A DNA stretch of 28,505 nt from CAZPMC01 sp964587755 (lineage in GTDB: Bacteria > Bacillota > Clostridia > Acetivibrionales > DTU013). This document shows, piece after piece, positions 7,791 to 16,069 of this stretch (positions within the stretch are counted from its first letter, which is position 1; each line of letters begins with the position of its first letter). The stretch is from NCBI GenBank assembly GCA_964587755.1, contig CAZPMC010000030.1, forward strand, positions 1-28,505, read 5' to 3'. Under the pieces are notes generated by a model. The model did not search any database and was not told where the DNA came from. It was given only the letters and a program-made list of their open reading frames with translations. The translations under genes were made by a program, and so were the position numbers.

Positions 7791-8123
7791 ATGAATGTTG
7801 AAGAGTTTTCGAAAGTCCTTGAGGGAAGGCTGCTCACTGGTGATGTAGGTATAGATAATGAGGTAACCGGTATATACTGCTGCGATTTGCTTAGCTGGGT
7901 AATGTCTCATGTAAATAAAGGAGACGGATGGATTACTGTTCATACCCATATGAATGTCATTGCTGTAGCTGCTCTCTCTGAGGTATCATGTGTTATAATT
8001 CCCGAGGGGATAGAGGTGGAAGAAGCAACTATAGCAAAAGCGGTTCAGCAGGGTATACCGATAATAAGCACCGGTTTATGCGCTTATTGTGCTTGCACGG
8101 TAGCGTATGATTGCGGGATTTAA
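7791..8123 (+). CDS. DRTGG-domain protein (second copy)
   Basis: ATG 7791 follows CGGAGGAT with good spacing, 22 bases after hydS (110 aa). It is a stand-alone DRTGG-like domain (MNVEEFSKVLEGRLLTGD start, YCCDLLSWVMSHV, AVAALSEVSCVIIPEGIEVE, PIISTGLCAYC end). It aligns by eye with the product of 5664-6014 (both open with a short helix, KVL..G, then a D-L-x-S/D turn), but is clearly diverged and Cys-richer near the C-terminus. The two copies flank the HATPase and HydS genes in one operon, so they may act as paired ligand-binding partners; this is inference. Confidence 0.75.
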   Translation: MNVEEFSKVLEGRLLTGDVGIDNEVTGIYCCDLLSWVMSHVNKGDGWITVHTHMNVIAVAALSEVSCVIIPEGIEVEEATIAKAVQQGIPIISTGLCAYCACTVAYDCGI

Positions 8124-8133
8124 GGATAAAAAT

Positions 8134-8856
8134 ATGAAATATGCCGTGGATTTGCATATTCATTCGGCACTGTCGCCTTGTGCAGATGCTGATATGACAC
8201 CTAATAACATTGTCAATATGGCTCGCCTTAAGGAGCTTGATGTCATCGCAGTTACAGACCACAATTCAGGCGCAAATCTTGAAGCTGTAAGTAAATGTGC
8301 AAGCAATTGCGGGCTACTGTTTATACCGGGTATGGAGGTTGAGACATCGGAGGAAGTTCATCTTGTTTGTCTATTGCCCGATTTAAACTCTGCTGGTAAG
8401 CTAAATAGTATTGTTTCAAATGCTCTTCCGGACATACCAAACAGGAAGGATATATTCGGAGAGCAGCTTATTTTAAGTGATGAAGATGCTGTAATAGGTG
8501 AAGAGGAGCGCATGCTTGTTACAGCTACCGCACTTAATGTATACGATGTATTTTCAATTGTGAAAAATCTTGGGGGAGCAGTGATTCCTGCCCATGTGGA
8601 CAGATCGTCTTACAGCATACTTTCTAATCTTGGAATGATCCCCGATGATTTGGACATTAAATATCTGGAGATTTCCCGAAACTGTGACAAATATGCTTAT
8701 AAAGCATCAAATCCAGCACTGGACGAATATAGGCTGATTAAAGCATCAGATGCCCACTATCTTGGTGATATTCTTGAAAGGGAAAGCCTGCTGGAGCTTC
8801 CGGAGCTGTCAGCAAAGGCTGTGATAAAGGCCATAGGCCAATTATCCCATGCATGA
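8134..8856 (+). CDS. PHP-domain metal-dependent phosphoesterase
   Basis: AAGGA at 8122-8126 is 7 bases before ATG 8134 (240 aa). ATG 8107 would overlap the previous gene by 17 bases and has no site. PHP metal motifs are present: DLHIHS at residues 6-11, AVTDHNSG, GMEVETSEEVHLVCL, PAHVDRS and the terminal SDAHYL. This layout is the TrpH/YciV-like subgroup, which includes nucleotide 3',5'-bisphosphate phosphatases and 5'-3' exonucleases. The substrate cannot be read from sequence. As the last gene of the HydS operon it could make or remove a phosphorylated signal, which is inference only. Confidence 0.85.
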   Translation: MKYAVDLHIHSALSPCADADMTPNNIVNMARLKELDVIAVTDHNSGANLEAVSKCASNCGLLFIPGMEVETSEEVHLVCLLPDLNSAGKLNSIVSNALPDIPNRKDIFGEQLILSDEDAVIGEEERMLVTATALNVYDVFSIVKNLGGAVIPAHVDRSSYSILSNLGMIPDDLDIKYLEISRNCDKYAYKASNPALDEYRLIKASDAHYLGDILERESLLELPELSAKAVIKAIGQLSHA

Positions 8857-8904
8857 TAAGGTGGAATAAGCTGAAAATCTCCTATTAATAGTTTGCATAA
8901 TCTG

Positions 8905-8933
8905 TTGAAATTGGAGCGTTATTCTGGTATAAT
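8905..8933 (+). promoter_or_regulatory. Consensus promoter for the hydC-HATPase-ferredoxin-hydB-hydA operon
   Basis: TTGAAA (8905-8910), a 17-base spacer and a perfect TATAAT (8928-8933) predict a start near 8940. This leaves about 60 bases of leader before the hydC start codon. Confidence 0.8.
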
Positions 8934-8943
8934 ACTCAAGGCT

Positions 8944-8961
8944 TTGTTAAATACTTAACAA
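8944..8961 (+). promoter_or_regulatory. Perfect Rex operator
   Basis: TTGTTAAATACTTAACAA has perfect 7-base inverted arms and matches TTGTTAANNNNTTAACAA at every defined position. It begins 10 bases after the -10 box, over the predicted transcription start and initial transcribed region, where a bound repressor would block initiation or escape. Confidence 0.88.
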
Positions 8962-8998
8962 AATAGCTGAAATTCATGTTGATAGGAGGAATTGCACG

Positions 8999-9496
8999 AT
9001 GAGCAGCAACACTTGCTGTACTTGCCTTGACGAAAAGGAAAAGAAGCTACAGGAGATTATTGAAAAATACAAAGGCACTGATGGAGCTTTGATACCTGTA
9101 TTGCATGAAGCACAGAATGTATACGGTTATTTGCCTTTGCATGTTCAGAAGAAAATTTCTGAAGGTCTTGATGTTCCGCTGGCTGAGATATACGGAGTCG
9201 TAACATTCTACACACAGTTTTCACTCAAGCCAAAGGGAAAGCTGAAGATTAATGTTTGCATGGGTACTGCATGCTATGTTAAAGGCGCAAATCTCATACT
9301 TGATAAGCTTCAGGAAAAGCTTGGCATTCATGTGGGAGATTGTACTGAGGATGGTAAGTTTTCGTTAGAGTCCTGCCGCTGTATTGGAGCATGCGGATTG
9401 GCACCTGTTATTATGATTAATGACGATGTTTACGGAAAACTTACACCTGAAGATGTGGAGAGTGTACTGGATAAGTATAAGGATGTGGAGGTTTAA
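8999..9496 (+). CDS. hydC: HydC: NuoE-like [2Fe-2S] subunit of bifurcating hydrogenase
   Basis: GGAGG lies just upstream of ATG 8999 (165 aa, normal for NuoE/HydC). Residues ~15-75 form the helical NuoE N-domain (LHEAQNVYGYLPLHVQKKIS, VVTFYTQF). The thioredoxin-like [2Fe-2S] domain follows with ligands Cys87, Cys92, Cys128 and Cys132 (CMGTAC and CRCIGAC). It transfers electrons between the HydB flavin site and HydA. The N-terminus has three extra cysteines (residues 6, 7, 9) of unknown meaning. It is the first gene of the Rex-controlled operon; the order hydC-HATPase-ferredoxin-hydB-hydA is familiar from Clostridia. Confidence 0.93.
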   Translation: MSSNTCCTCLDEKEKKLQEIIEKYKGTDGALIPVLHEAQNVYGYLPLHVQKKISEGLDVPLAEIYGVVTFYTQFSLKPKGKLKINVCMGTACYVKGANLILDKLQEKLGIHVGDCTEDGKFSLESCRCIGACGLAPVIMINDDVYGKLTPEDVESVLDKYKDVEV

Positions 9497-9524
9497 TGCT
9501 TGAGTTTTATGTGAGGTGGGAGAT

Positions 9525-10091
9525 TTGAGGGACATCTCACTGCATATTCTTGATATTATGCAAAACTCAACGGCTGCCAATGCGAGCCAGATTACTGTGA
9601 AGGTTGATGTAATGACCGGCACAGATTCCCTGAGGGTTGTTATTGGTGACAATGGTTGTGGTATGGAGGATGGATTGTTAGCAAAAGTGACAAGCCCGTT
9701 CTCAACCACCAGGAAAACCAGGAAGGTTGGTTTGGGAATACCGTTGTTCAAAGCATCTGCCGAGCAATCGGGAGGAAGTTTTGAAATTACATCCCAAAAA
9801 GAGGTTGGAACTGTTGTGACAGCAGTGTTTACAATCAATCATATTGACAGACCACCCCTTGGGGATTTGTCGGGAGTCATCGCAGATATGGCAGCAGCAA
9901 ATCCGTCAGTTGAAATCGTGCTTAATTTAAATAATAGCGAAAAGCAATTTGTTTTTAATTCCCGCGAGGTAAGCCGAATTCTCGGTGAAGTGCCCTTAAC
10001 GGAATTAGCGGTAATCAAATGGATGAGAGAATATATTGATGAGGGAATACATGAAATTTTTGGAGGTGTACTAAGTGAAATCACTAGCTGA
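9525..10091 (+). CDS. HATPase (histidine-kinase-like ATP-binding) protein of the hyd operon
   Basis: I prefer TTG 9525, because AGGTGGG lies just upstream and homologues of this type begin MRDxSLHILDI. A GTG at 9516 would add three residues but has no ribosome site. The ~188-aa protein carries a Bergerat ATP-binding fold: N box DIMQNSTAANA, G1 DNGCGM, then SPFSTTRKTRKVGLGIPLFK and GTVVTAVF. A ~70-residue C-terminal domain follows (DRPPLGDLSGVIADM). No phosphoacceptor-His dimerisation domain or transmembrane segment is seen, so it is not a classical sensor kinase. Such genes accompany hydABC in many Clostridia; the role is unproven. Its end overlaps the next gene by 17 bases, suggesting translational coupling. 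Confidence 0.8.
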   Translation: MRDISLHILDIMQNSTAANASQITVKVDVMTGTDSLRVVIGDNGCGMEDGLLAKVTSPFSTTRKTRKVGLGIPLFKASAEQSGGSFEITSQKEVGTVVTAVFTINHIDRPPLGDLSGVIADMAAANPSVEIVLNLNNSEKQFVFNSREVSRILGEVPLTELAVIKWMREYIDEGIHEIFGGVLSEITS

Positions 10092-10452
10092 ACTTGAACA
10101 AATACGGAAAGAAACGCTGGACCGGATTAAGATGAGAACACATGATCACGGGACACGTATTGTTGTAGGAATGGCTACATGTGGCATAGCTGCGGGTGCA
10201 AGACCGGTTATGAATGCTTTTGTTGAAGAATTAGGCAAAAGAAACTTAACTGATGTGTCTGTAACCATGACAGGCTGCATAGGAGTTTGCAGGCTTGAAC
10301 CAATCGTTGAGGTAATCGGTGCCGATGGTTCAAAGGTTACTTATGTTAAAATGACACCGGAAAAAGCCGTGCGTGTCGTAACTGAGCATATTGTAAACGG
10401 AAGAGTCTGCCAGGATCTTACTATAGGAGCTGAAGAAGCTTTAGAAAAATAA
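10075..10452 (+). CDS. Thioredoxin-like [2Fe-2S] ferredoxin-type protein
   Basis: GTG 10075 follows GGAGGTG by about 7 bases and overlaps the upstream HATPase gene (125 aa). A short N-terminal helix is followed by a thioredoxin-like ferredoxin fold with Cys36 (MATCGIAAGARPV) and Cys68/Cys72 (TGCIGVC), then EPIVEV. The N-terminal domain of HydB2 has the same fold. Only one Cys is present at the first ligand loop, where classical members have two; Cys113 is the only other cysteine. Cluster binding may therefore be altered. A likely role is an electron-transfer or assembly partner of HydBA. Confidence 0.82.
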   Translation: MKSLAELEQIRKETLDRIKMRTHDHGTRIVVGMATCGIAAGARPVMNAFVEELGKRNLTDVSVTMTGCIGVCRLEPIVEVIGADGSKVTYVKMTPEKAVRVVTEHIVNGRVCQDLTIGAEEALEK

Positions 10453-10507
10453 GAACAATCGATTTATGAACATGTTATATTTTTAATTCTGACAGGGAGG
10501 AACCAAG

Positions 10508-12304
10508 ATGGAATTTTTTAGGGCTCATGTGCTGGTCTGTGGTGGTACCGGATGTACTTCATCACACTCTATGCAGATAAAAGAAGAGTTTGAAAAGCAG
10601 TTAAAAAGCAATGGCTTGGATAAAGAAGTAAAGATGGTTACAACGGGCTGCTTTGGGCTTTGTGCCGAAGGACCGATTGTTATGGTATATCCTGAGGGAG
10701 CCATGTATACCATGGTAAGAGTTGAGGATGTAGAAGAAATTGTTAATGAACATCTGATAAAAGGCAGACTTGTTAAAAGGCTTTTAGCAGGTGACAAGGA
10801 TGCTGACGATTCAGAAAAGGCGTTAGAAAATGTTGATTTCTTCAAAAGACAGGTTAGGATTGCGCTTAGAAACTGTGGTGTAATCAATCCTGAGTCTATT
10901 GACGAGTATATTGCCTACGACGGATATAAAGCTCTTGCCAAGGTCTTAACAGAAATGACCCCTGAGGAAGTTATTGCAGAGCTAAAAAAGTCAGGTTTGA
11001 GAGGAAGAGGCGGCGCAGGCTTCCCAACAGGCTTGAAGTGGGAATTTACAGCAAAAGCAAAAGGCGATTTGAAGTATGTATGCTGTAACGCTGACGAGGG
11101 TGACCCAGGAGCATTCATGGACAGAAGCGTGTTGGAGGGAGACCCCCACAGTGTAATTGAAGCGATGATCATCGCCGGATATGCAGTTGGGGCATCTCAA
11201 GGATATATTTATATCAGAGCAGAGTACCCAATAGCAGTAAAAAGACTTGAAATTGCTATAGCTCAAGCAAAGGAGTATGGACTTCTGGGTAAAAATATAT
11301 TCGGTACTGACTTCAGCTTTGATCTGGAATTAAGACTTGGTGCAGGAGCGTTTGTTTGCGGTGAAGAAATGGCGCTTATTACATCAATCGAAGGTAAGCG
11401 CGGTGAACCAAAGCCAAAGCCGCCGTTCCCTGCAATTAAAGGCTTATGGGGAAAACCGACGCTGATAAATAACGTTGAGACTTATGCAAACATACCTGTT
11501 ATATTTAACAAGGGTGCTCAGTGGTTCTCAAGTATAGGTACTGAGAAGAGCAAGGGTACCAAGGTTTTTGCAGTCGGCGGAAATATAAATAACACAGGTC
11601 TGGTTGAAATACCAATAGGCACTACTCTCAGAGAGATTATTTATGATATAGGTGGGGGAATACCAAACGGAAAGAAGTTTAAAGCAGCACAGACAGGCGG
11701 GCCTTCCGGCGGATGTATTCCTGCAAGTCATATTGATACTCCCATTGATTATGAAACATTGAGAGAACTTGGTTCAATGATGGGCTCCGGCGGTCTTATA
11801 GTAATGGACGAGGACAGCTGCATGGTTGATATTGCAAGGTTCTTCCTCGAATTCACAGTTGATGAATCCTGTGGCAAATGTCCTCCATGCCGTATTGGAA
11901 CAAAGAGAATGCTTGAGATTCTTGAAAGAATCACAGGTGGAAAGGGCGAGATGGAGGATATAGACAAGCTTGAGGCGTTGTCAAGGCATATTATTGCATC
12001 TTCCCTGTGTGGGCTCGGTCAATCTGCTCCACAGCCTGTACTGAGCACCTTGAGATATTTTAGGGACGAGTATATTGCCCATGTTCAGGAGAAGAAATGT
12101 CCGGCCGGAGTATGTAAGTCGATGATACATTATGTTGTATCAGCAGACCATTGCAAGAAGTGCGGCATATGTGCAAGAAACTGCCCTGTTAACTGCATAA
12201 GCGGTGATAAAAATACACCTTATGTAATAGATCAGGATAAATGTATCAAGTGTGGCTTATGTATGGAGAAATGTCCGTTCAAAGCAATATTTAAGAATGC
12301 ATGA
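10508..12304 (+). CDS. hydB: HydB: NuoF-like FMN/NADH subunit of bifurcating hydrogenase
   Basis: AGGGAGGAA precedes ATG 10508 (598 aa). Domains: N-terminal thioredoxin-like [2Fe-2S] (Cys11, Cys16, Cys48, Cys52); the NuoF FMN/NADH core with GRGGAGFPTGLKW near residue 165, CNADEGDPGAFMDR and GAGAFVCGEEMALI; an SLBB region; the [4Fe-4S] site SCGKCPPCRIGTKRM; and two C-terminal [4Fe-4S] clusters (CKKCGICARNCPVNC and CIKCGLCMEKCPF). This is the standard HydB architecture of the Thermotoga-type HydABC, which oxidises NADH and ferredoxin together to make H2, or the reverse. The gene overlaps the longest hydA2 frame by ATGA. Its core is closely similar to the fusion protein at the window start. Confidence 0.95.
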   Translation: MEFFRAHVLVCGGTGCTSSHSMQIKEEFEKQLKSNGLDKEVKMVTTGCFGLCAEGPIVMVYPEGAMYTMVRVEDVEEIVNEHLIKGRLVKRLLAGDKDADDSEKALENVDFFKRQVRIALRNCGVINPESIDEYIAYDGYKALAKVLTEMTPEEVIAELKKSGLRGRGGAGFPTGLKWEFTAKAKGDLKYVCCNADEGDPGAFMDRSVLEGDPHSVIEAMIIAGYAVGASQGYIYIRAEYPIAVKRLEIAIAQAKEYGLLGKNIFGTDFSFDLELRLGAGAFVCGEEMALITSIEGKRGEPKPKPPFPAIKGLWGKPTLINNVETYANIPVIFNKGAQWFSSIGTEKSKGTKVFAVGGNINNTGLVEIPIGTTLREIIYDIGGGIPNGKKFKAAQTGGPSGGCIPASHIDTPIDYETLRELGSMMGSGGLIVMDEDSCMVDIARFFLEFTVDESCGKCPPCRIGTKRMLEILERITGGKGEMEDIDKLEALSRHIIASSLCGLGQSAPQPVLSTLRYFRDEYIAHVQEKKCPAGVCKSMIHYVVSADHCKKCGICARNCPVNCISGDKNTPYVIDQDKCIKCGLCMEKCPFKAIFKNA

Positions 12305-12327
12305 TGAGGGAAGGAGAGCGCGGAAAA

Positions 12328-14076
12328 ATGGATATGGTAAATATTACGATAGATACGCGAAAAATACAGGTCCCGAAGAACTATACTGTTCTTGAGGCTG
12401 CAAAATTCGCAAACATTGAAATCCCGACACTTTGCTTTTTGAAGGATATCAATGAAATTGGCGCATGCAGAATGTGTGTTGTTGAAATTAAAGGTGCAAG
12501 GAGTCTGCAGGCTGCGTGTGTTTATCCAGTTTCAGAAGGAATGGAAATATACACTCAGTCACCGAAGGTCAGAGTATCAAGAAAAATTACTCTTGAGCTC
12601 TTACTTTCAAACCATGAAAAGAAATGTCTTACATGTGTAAGAAGCAGAAACTGTGAATTGCAAAAGCTTTGTGAGGATCTTAATATAAAGGATATCAGGT
12701 TTGAGGGAGATATGATAGACCGTCCCATTGACAGATTATCACCCTCTATAGCCAGAGATCCCAATAAGTGTGTTCTTTGCAGACGTTGTGTAAATATGTG
12801 CAAAAACATTCAGAAGGTTGCTGTTATAGACACAAACGACAGAGGCTTTAATACAATAGTCGGACCTGCCTTTGACAAGTCCCTGGCGGAAGTGCCGTGT
12901 ATAAATTGCGGACAGTGTATTACTGTATGCCCGGTAGGTGCATTGAGAGAAAGGGACGATACGGATAAGGTTTGGGACGCACTGGCAAACGATGATCTCC
13001 ATGTAGTCGTACAGACGGCTCCGGCAGTCAGGGTAGCTCTTGGTGAGGAATTTGGCATGCCTATAGGCTCAAGGGTTACTAGCAATATGATCGCATCCCT
13101 CAGGCGTTTAGGTTTTGACAGGGTATTTGATACAGACACTGCTGCAGACCTTACTATTATGGAAGAGGTTACTGAGCTTGTAGGCAGAATCAAAAACGGG
13201 GGCAAGCTGCCTGTTATTACTTCCTGCAGCCCCGGCTGGATTAAATTCTGTGAGCACAATTATCCAGAGTTTTTAGACAATCTTTCCTCCTGCAAGTCGC
13301 CTCATGAGATGTTCGGTGCTGTTTTGAAATCATATTATGCTCAGAAAATGGGAATAGACCCGGCAAAGATATTTGTTGTATCAATAATGCCATGTACCGC
13401 TAAAAAGTTTGAAGCACAGCGTCCTGAGCTTGCATCAACAGGATATCCTGATGTGGACGTTGTATTGACCACAAGGGAATTGGCCAGAATGATCAGGGAA
13501 GCCGGTATTGACTTTACCGAGCTGCCGGAGAGGCATTTCGACGACCCAATGGGTGAAGCAACCGGAGCAGGCGTTATATTCGGCGCAACAGGCGGTGTTA
13601 CAGAAGCAGCATTAAGGTATTTAGTTGAATTGCTTGAAGGTAAGCCCCTTGAAAAGCTCGAATTCGAAGCAGTAAGGGGTCTGGAGGGTGTCAAGGAGGT
13701 TACTCTTAATGTAGCCGGTATGGAGATAAAAGCGGCTATAGCACACGGAACCGGAAACGCTAAGAAATTACTCGATAAGATGAAGAGAGGCGAGGCTCAG
13801 TATCATTTTGTTGAGATAATGGCATGCCCGGGCGGCTGTGTAAACGGTGGAGGACAGCCGATACAGCCTTCTCAGGTAAGAAGCTGGGTTGATCTTCGTG
13901 AAGAAAGAGCAAAGGCGATATATGATGAGGATCAGAGCTTGACTATCAGAAAGTCTCAGGATAATCCCTTTGTTAAGAAGCTCTATGAAGAGTATTTTGA
14001 CAAACCGGGAAGCCACAAAGCTCATGAGCTGCTTCATACACATTACACTCCGAAAGAGAATTACCCGGAGGATTAA
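12328..14076 (+). CDS. hydA: [FeFe]-hydrogenase catalytic subunit HydA (copy 2)
   Basis: The longest frame starts at ATG 12301 (overlapping the hydB stop), but AAGGAG at 12311-12316 favours ATG 12328 (582 aa, product beginning MDMVNITID). Domains: [2Fe-2S] (CFLKDINEIGACRMC), His-Cys3 (NHEKKCLTCVRSRNCEL), two [4Fe-4S] clusters (CVLCRRCVNMC, CINCGQCITVC), then the H-cluster domain with L1 TSCSPGW (Cys300-Ser301), L2 MPCTAKKFE and L3 EIMACPGGCVNGGGQP. It is a clear paralogue of hydA1. It ends with SHKAHELLHTHY, the usual C-terminus. It forms the catalytic subunit of the HydABC complex encoded by this operon. Confidence 0.95.
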   Translation: MDMVNITIDTRKIQVPKNYTVLEAAKFANIEIPTLCFLKDINEIGACRMCVVEIKGARSLQAACVYPVSEGMEIYTQSPKVRVSRKITLELLLSNHEKKCLTCVRSRNCELQKLCEDLNIKDIRFEGDMIDRPIDRLSPSIARDPNKCVLCRRCVNMCKNIQKVAVIDTNDRGFNTIVGPAFDKSLAEVPCINCGQCITVCPVGALRERDDTDKVWDALANDDLHVVVQTAPAVRVALGEEFGMPIGSRVTSNMIASLRRLGFDRVFDTDTAADLTIMEEVTELVGRIKNGGKLPVITSCSPGWIKFCEHNYPEFLDNLSSCKSPHEMFGAVLKSYYAQKMGIDPAKIFVVSIMPCTAKKFEAQRPELASTGYPDVDVVLTTRELARMIREAGIDFTELPERHFDDPMGEATGAGVIFGATGGVTEAALRYLVELLEGKPLEKLEFEAVRGLEGVKEVTLNVAGMEIKAAIAHGTGNAKKLLDKMKRGEAQYHFVEIMACPGGCVNGGGQPIQPSQVRSWVDLREERAKAIYDEDQSLTIRKSQDNPFVKKLYEEYFDKPGSHKAHELLHTHYTPKENYPED

Positions 14077-14125
14077 GAAATTATTGGTTTGCTCATATGT
14101 AATATATGGAAATAGAGAGAAGCTT

Positions 14126-14161
14126 AAAAAGGGCGTAGGGTATCCATCTTGCGCCCTTTTT
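14126..14161 (+). terminator. Rho-independent terminator of the hydCBA operon
   Basis: Arms AAAAAGGGCG (14126-14135) and CGCCCTTTTT (14152-14161) pair perfectly around a 16-base loop with a small inner GG/CC pairing. The descending arm supplies the T-run. It lies 50 bases after the hydA2 stop. Confidence 0.85.
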
Positions 14162-14183
14162 ACTTAATTTTAACAATAATTAT

Positions 14184-14212
14184 TTGAATACAGGTGAAAA
14201 CAGCTTTATAAT
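14184..14212 (+). promoter_or_regulatory. Promoter of the LCP-ABC-flavin reductase operon
   Basis: TTGAAT (14184-14189), a 17-base spacer and TATAAT (14207-14212) lie just after the hyd terminator and about 35 bases before the LCP start codon. Confidence 0.7.
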
Positions 14213-14246
14213 ATAAATGCAATATCATTTTGACAGGAGAAAACCG

Positions 14247-15326
14247 ATGAAAGGAAAAGGAAGATACCTTATATGGAGTATGGTGCTCGCTTTGATTGGA
14301 ATCATTCTATTGATGGTTGCCTGTGAAACAGGAGCATTTTTCTCCGAAATGCCGTTGCCGGAAGAATTTCCCGGGGACAATTCACAAATCCAGCAGCAGG
14401 AGGAACCGGGATCTCAAAAAGATGTTACAGAGCGTTCAACTCATAAGGATAAAAGTAAGGATAATCCGATTGAGGAAGAAAACAAGTTGTATAAGGGAGA
14501 GCTTTATTCACAAAGATTAGTGGCAGAAGGTACCATAAATCTCCTGATTATCGGGGTGGACAAGCAGAATGACCTTTATGACAGTATATGTTTAGCCAGT
14601 GTGGATAAAAGCAATAAAACTGTTAAGTTAATTATGATTCCAAGGGATACATATATAGAATACAGCGATGATGTTGTCTCAAAACTGGAAGAGCTGAAGC
14701 TGGCCAATGAGCCGGGCATCTACAAAATAAACTGCACACATATGGTTGGTGGGAAAATAGATTATAAAGGCAAGTTTTCTTCTGGTAAGATTAGTTTTTT
14801 ATCTGATGTTATTGAAGAGAAGTTTGGTATCGCAATAGACGATTATGTTAAAATAAACACAAGAGGGTTCCGTGATTTGATTGATTACTTGGGAGGAGTA
14901 GACATCCAGGTGCCCTATGACATGAACTATGAGGATCCTTCCCAGGGGCTTTACATAAATATTGAGAAAGGCCGCCGCCACCTAAATGGAGCTGATGCAG
15001 AAGGCTTTGTGAGATTCAGGCAAGGTTTAAGAGAGGACGGAACACTCTTAGAAATCGGTGATATAGGAAGAAAAAAGAATCAGTTGACTTTTATGAGGGA
15101 ATTGATTAAACAGAAGGGAACAATTAAAAATATAGGTAAGATACCTGGCATTCTTGAGCTGCTTGGGAAGAACGTTGAGCACAGTGTAGGGGTTTCAGAT
15201 GTACTAAAGACTTACATGGGTATCGCTGCCAATATAGTTACAGACAAATACTCAATTGAAACCGTAAATATAGATAGTGATAAAATGATTAGAATTACAG
15301 GTTCTTCATATCTTGTAGTAAATTGA
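14247..15326 (+). CDS. LytR-CpsA-Psr (LCP) family cell-wall polymer transferase
   Basis: AGGAGA at 14235-14240 supports ATG 14247 (359 aa) over an upstream ATG at 14217. Residues ~5-28 are a hydrophobic anchor ending MVAC, which could act as a membrane span or a loose lipobox. A low-complexity Pro/Gln/Glu/Lys linker (to ~95) leads to the LCP domain: NLLIIGVDKQ, MIPRDTYIEY, INTRGFRDLIDYLGGVDI and AEGFVRFRQGL. LCP enzymes transfer undecaprenyl-linked polymers to peptidoglycan outside the membrane; the Asp and Arg residues in these motifs are typical. The bundled ABC genes follow directly, and the gene has its own promoter. Confidence 0.85.
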   Translation: MKGKGRYLIWSMVLALIGIILLMVACETGAFFSEMPLPEEFPGDNSQIQQQEEPGSQKDVTERSTHKDKSKDNPIEEENKLYKGELYSQRLVAEGTINLLIIGVDKQNDLYDSICLASVDKSNKTVKLIMIPRDTYIEYSDDVVSKLEELKLANEPGIYKINCTHMVGGKIDYKGKFSSGKISFLSDVIEEKFGIAIDDYVKINTRGFRDLIDYLGGVDIQVPYDMNYEDPSQGLYINIEKGRRHLNGADAEGFVRFRQGLREDGTLLEIGDIGRKKNQLTFMRELIKQKGTIKNIGKIPGILELLGKNVEHSVGVSDVLKTYMGIAANIVTDKYSIETVNIDSDKMIRITGSSYLVVN

Positions 15327-15346
15327 GGAGGCGGAAGGGTGGAAAT

Positions 15347-16069
15347 ATGATTAACATAATTAATGTATCTAAAAGCTACAATAAGGGCTCGGTGAAGGCG
15401 GTTGACAGTCTCAGTCTTAAGGTTAACAAGGGCGAAATATTCGGTTTTCTCGGGCCTAACGGAGCAGGAAAGACAACAACAATAAAAATGATGGTGGGGC
15501 TTCTAAATGCTGACGAAGGACAAATCCTTATTAACGGCAAGGATATCCGCCAAAATGCAATTGAAGCAAAAAGGGAACTGGGATTTGTGCCTGATACACC
15601 GAATTTGTATGATAGACTTACAGGATTGGAATATTTGAGTTTCATGGCAGATGTATATAGGGTTCCTGCCCAGGAGAGAAAAAAGAGAATCGATCATTTT
15701 CTTGAAATGTTTGGACTTACTAAAACGGCATCCGATTTAATAAAATCCTATTCCCACGGAATGAAACAGAAAATTGCTCTGACAGGCGCATTAATACACA
15801 ATCCGGCAGTTTGGGTGCTGGATGAACCTATGGTAGGTCTTGACCCAAAATCGTCTCATCTTCTTAAAGAGCAGATGAGGGAGCACTGCGATAAAGGAAA
15901 CACAGTATTCTTCTCTACACATATACTGGAGGTAGCCGAAAAGCTTTGTGACAGAATCGGGATAATACACAATGGAAAGCTCATAGCCATCGGGACAATG
16001 GAGGAGCTTAAACAGGGAGATAAGGCGGGTTCACTTGAAAATATTTTCTTGGAGTTGACAGAAAAATGA
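15347..16069 (+). CDS. ABC transporter ATP-binding protein
   Basis: ATG 15347 (241 aa) is preferred, since AGGGTGG lies close upstream; a TTG at 15323 is longer. All NBD motifs are present: Walker A GPNGAGKTTT near residue 40, Q-loop region ELGFVPDTPNLYDRLTG, signature SHGMKQK, Walker B VWVLDEPMVGLDP and H-loop FFSTHILE. It resembles the single-NBD exporters of the ABC-2 type. The stop overlaps the permease start by ATGA, so the two are translationally coupled. The substrate is unknown. Confidence 0.93.
   Translation: MINIINVSKSYNKGSVKAVDSLSLKVNKGEIFGFLGPNGAGKTTTIKMMVGLLNADEGQILINGKDIRQNAIEAKRELGFVPDTPNLYDRLTGLEYLSFMADVYRVPAQERKKRIDHFLEMFGLTKTASDLIKSYSHGMKQKIALTGALIHNPAVWVLDEPMVGLDPKSSHLLKEQMREHCDKGNTVFFSTHILEVAEKLCDRIGIIHNGKLIAIGTMEELKQGDKAGSLENIFLELTEK

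Noticed and set aside
12810..13259. 149-codon open frame on the minus strand opposite hydA2
   Set aside because: It lies fully antisense to conserved Fe-S and H-cluster codons, has no ribosome site and contains low-complexity Ser/Thr/Pro-rich sequence typical of shadow frames.
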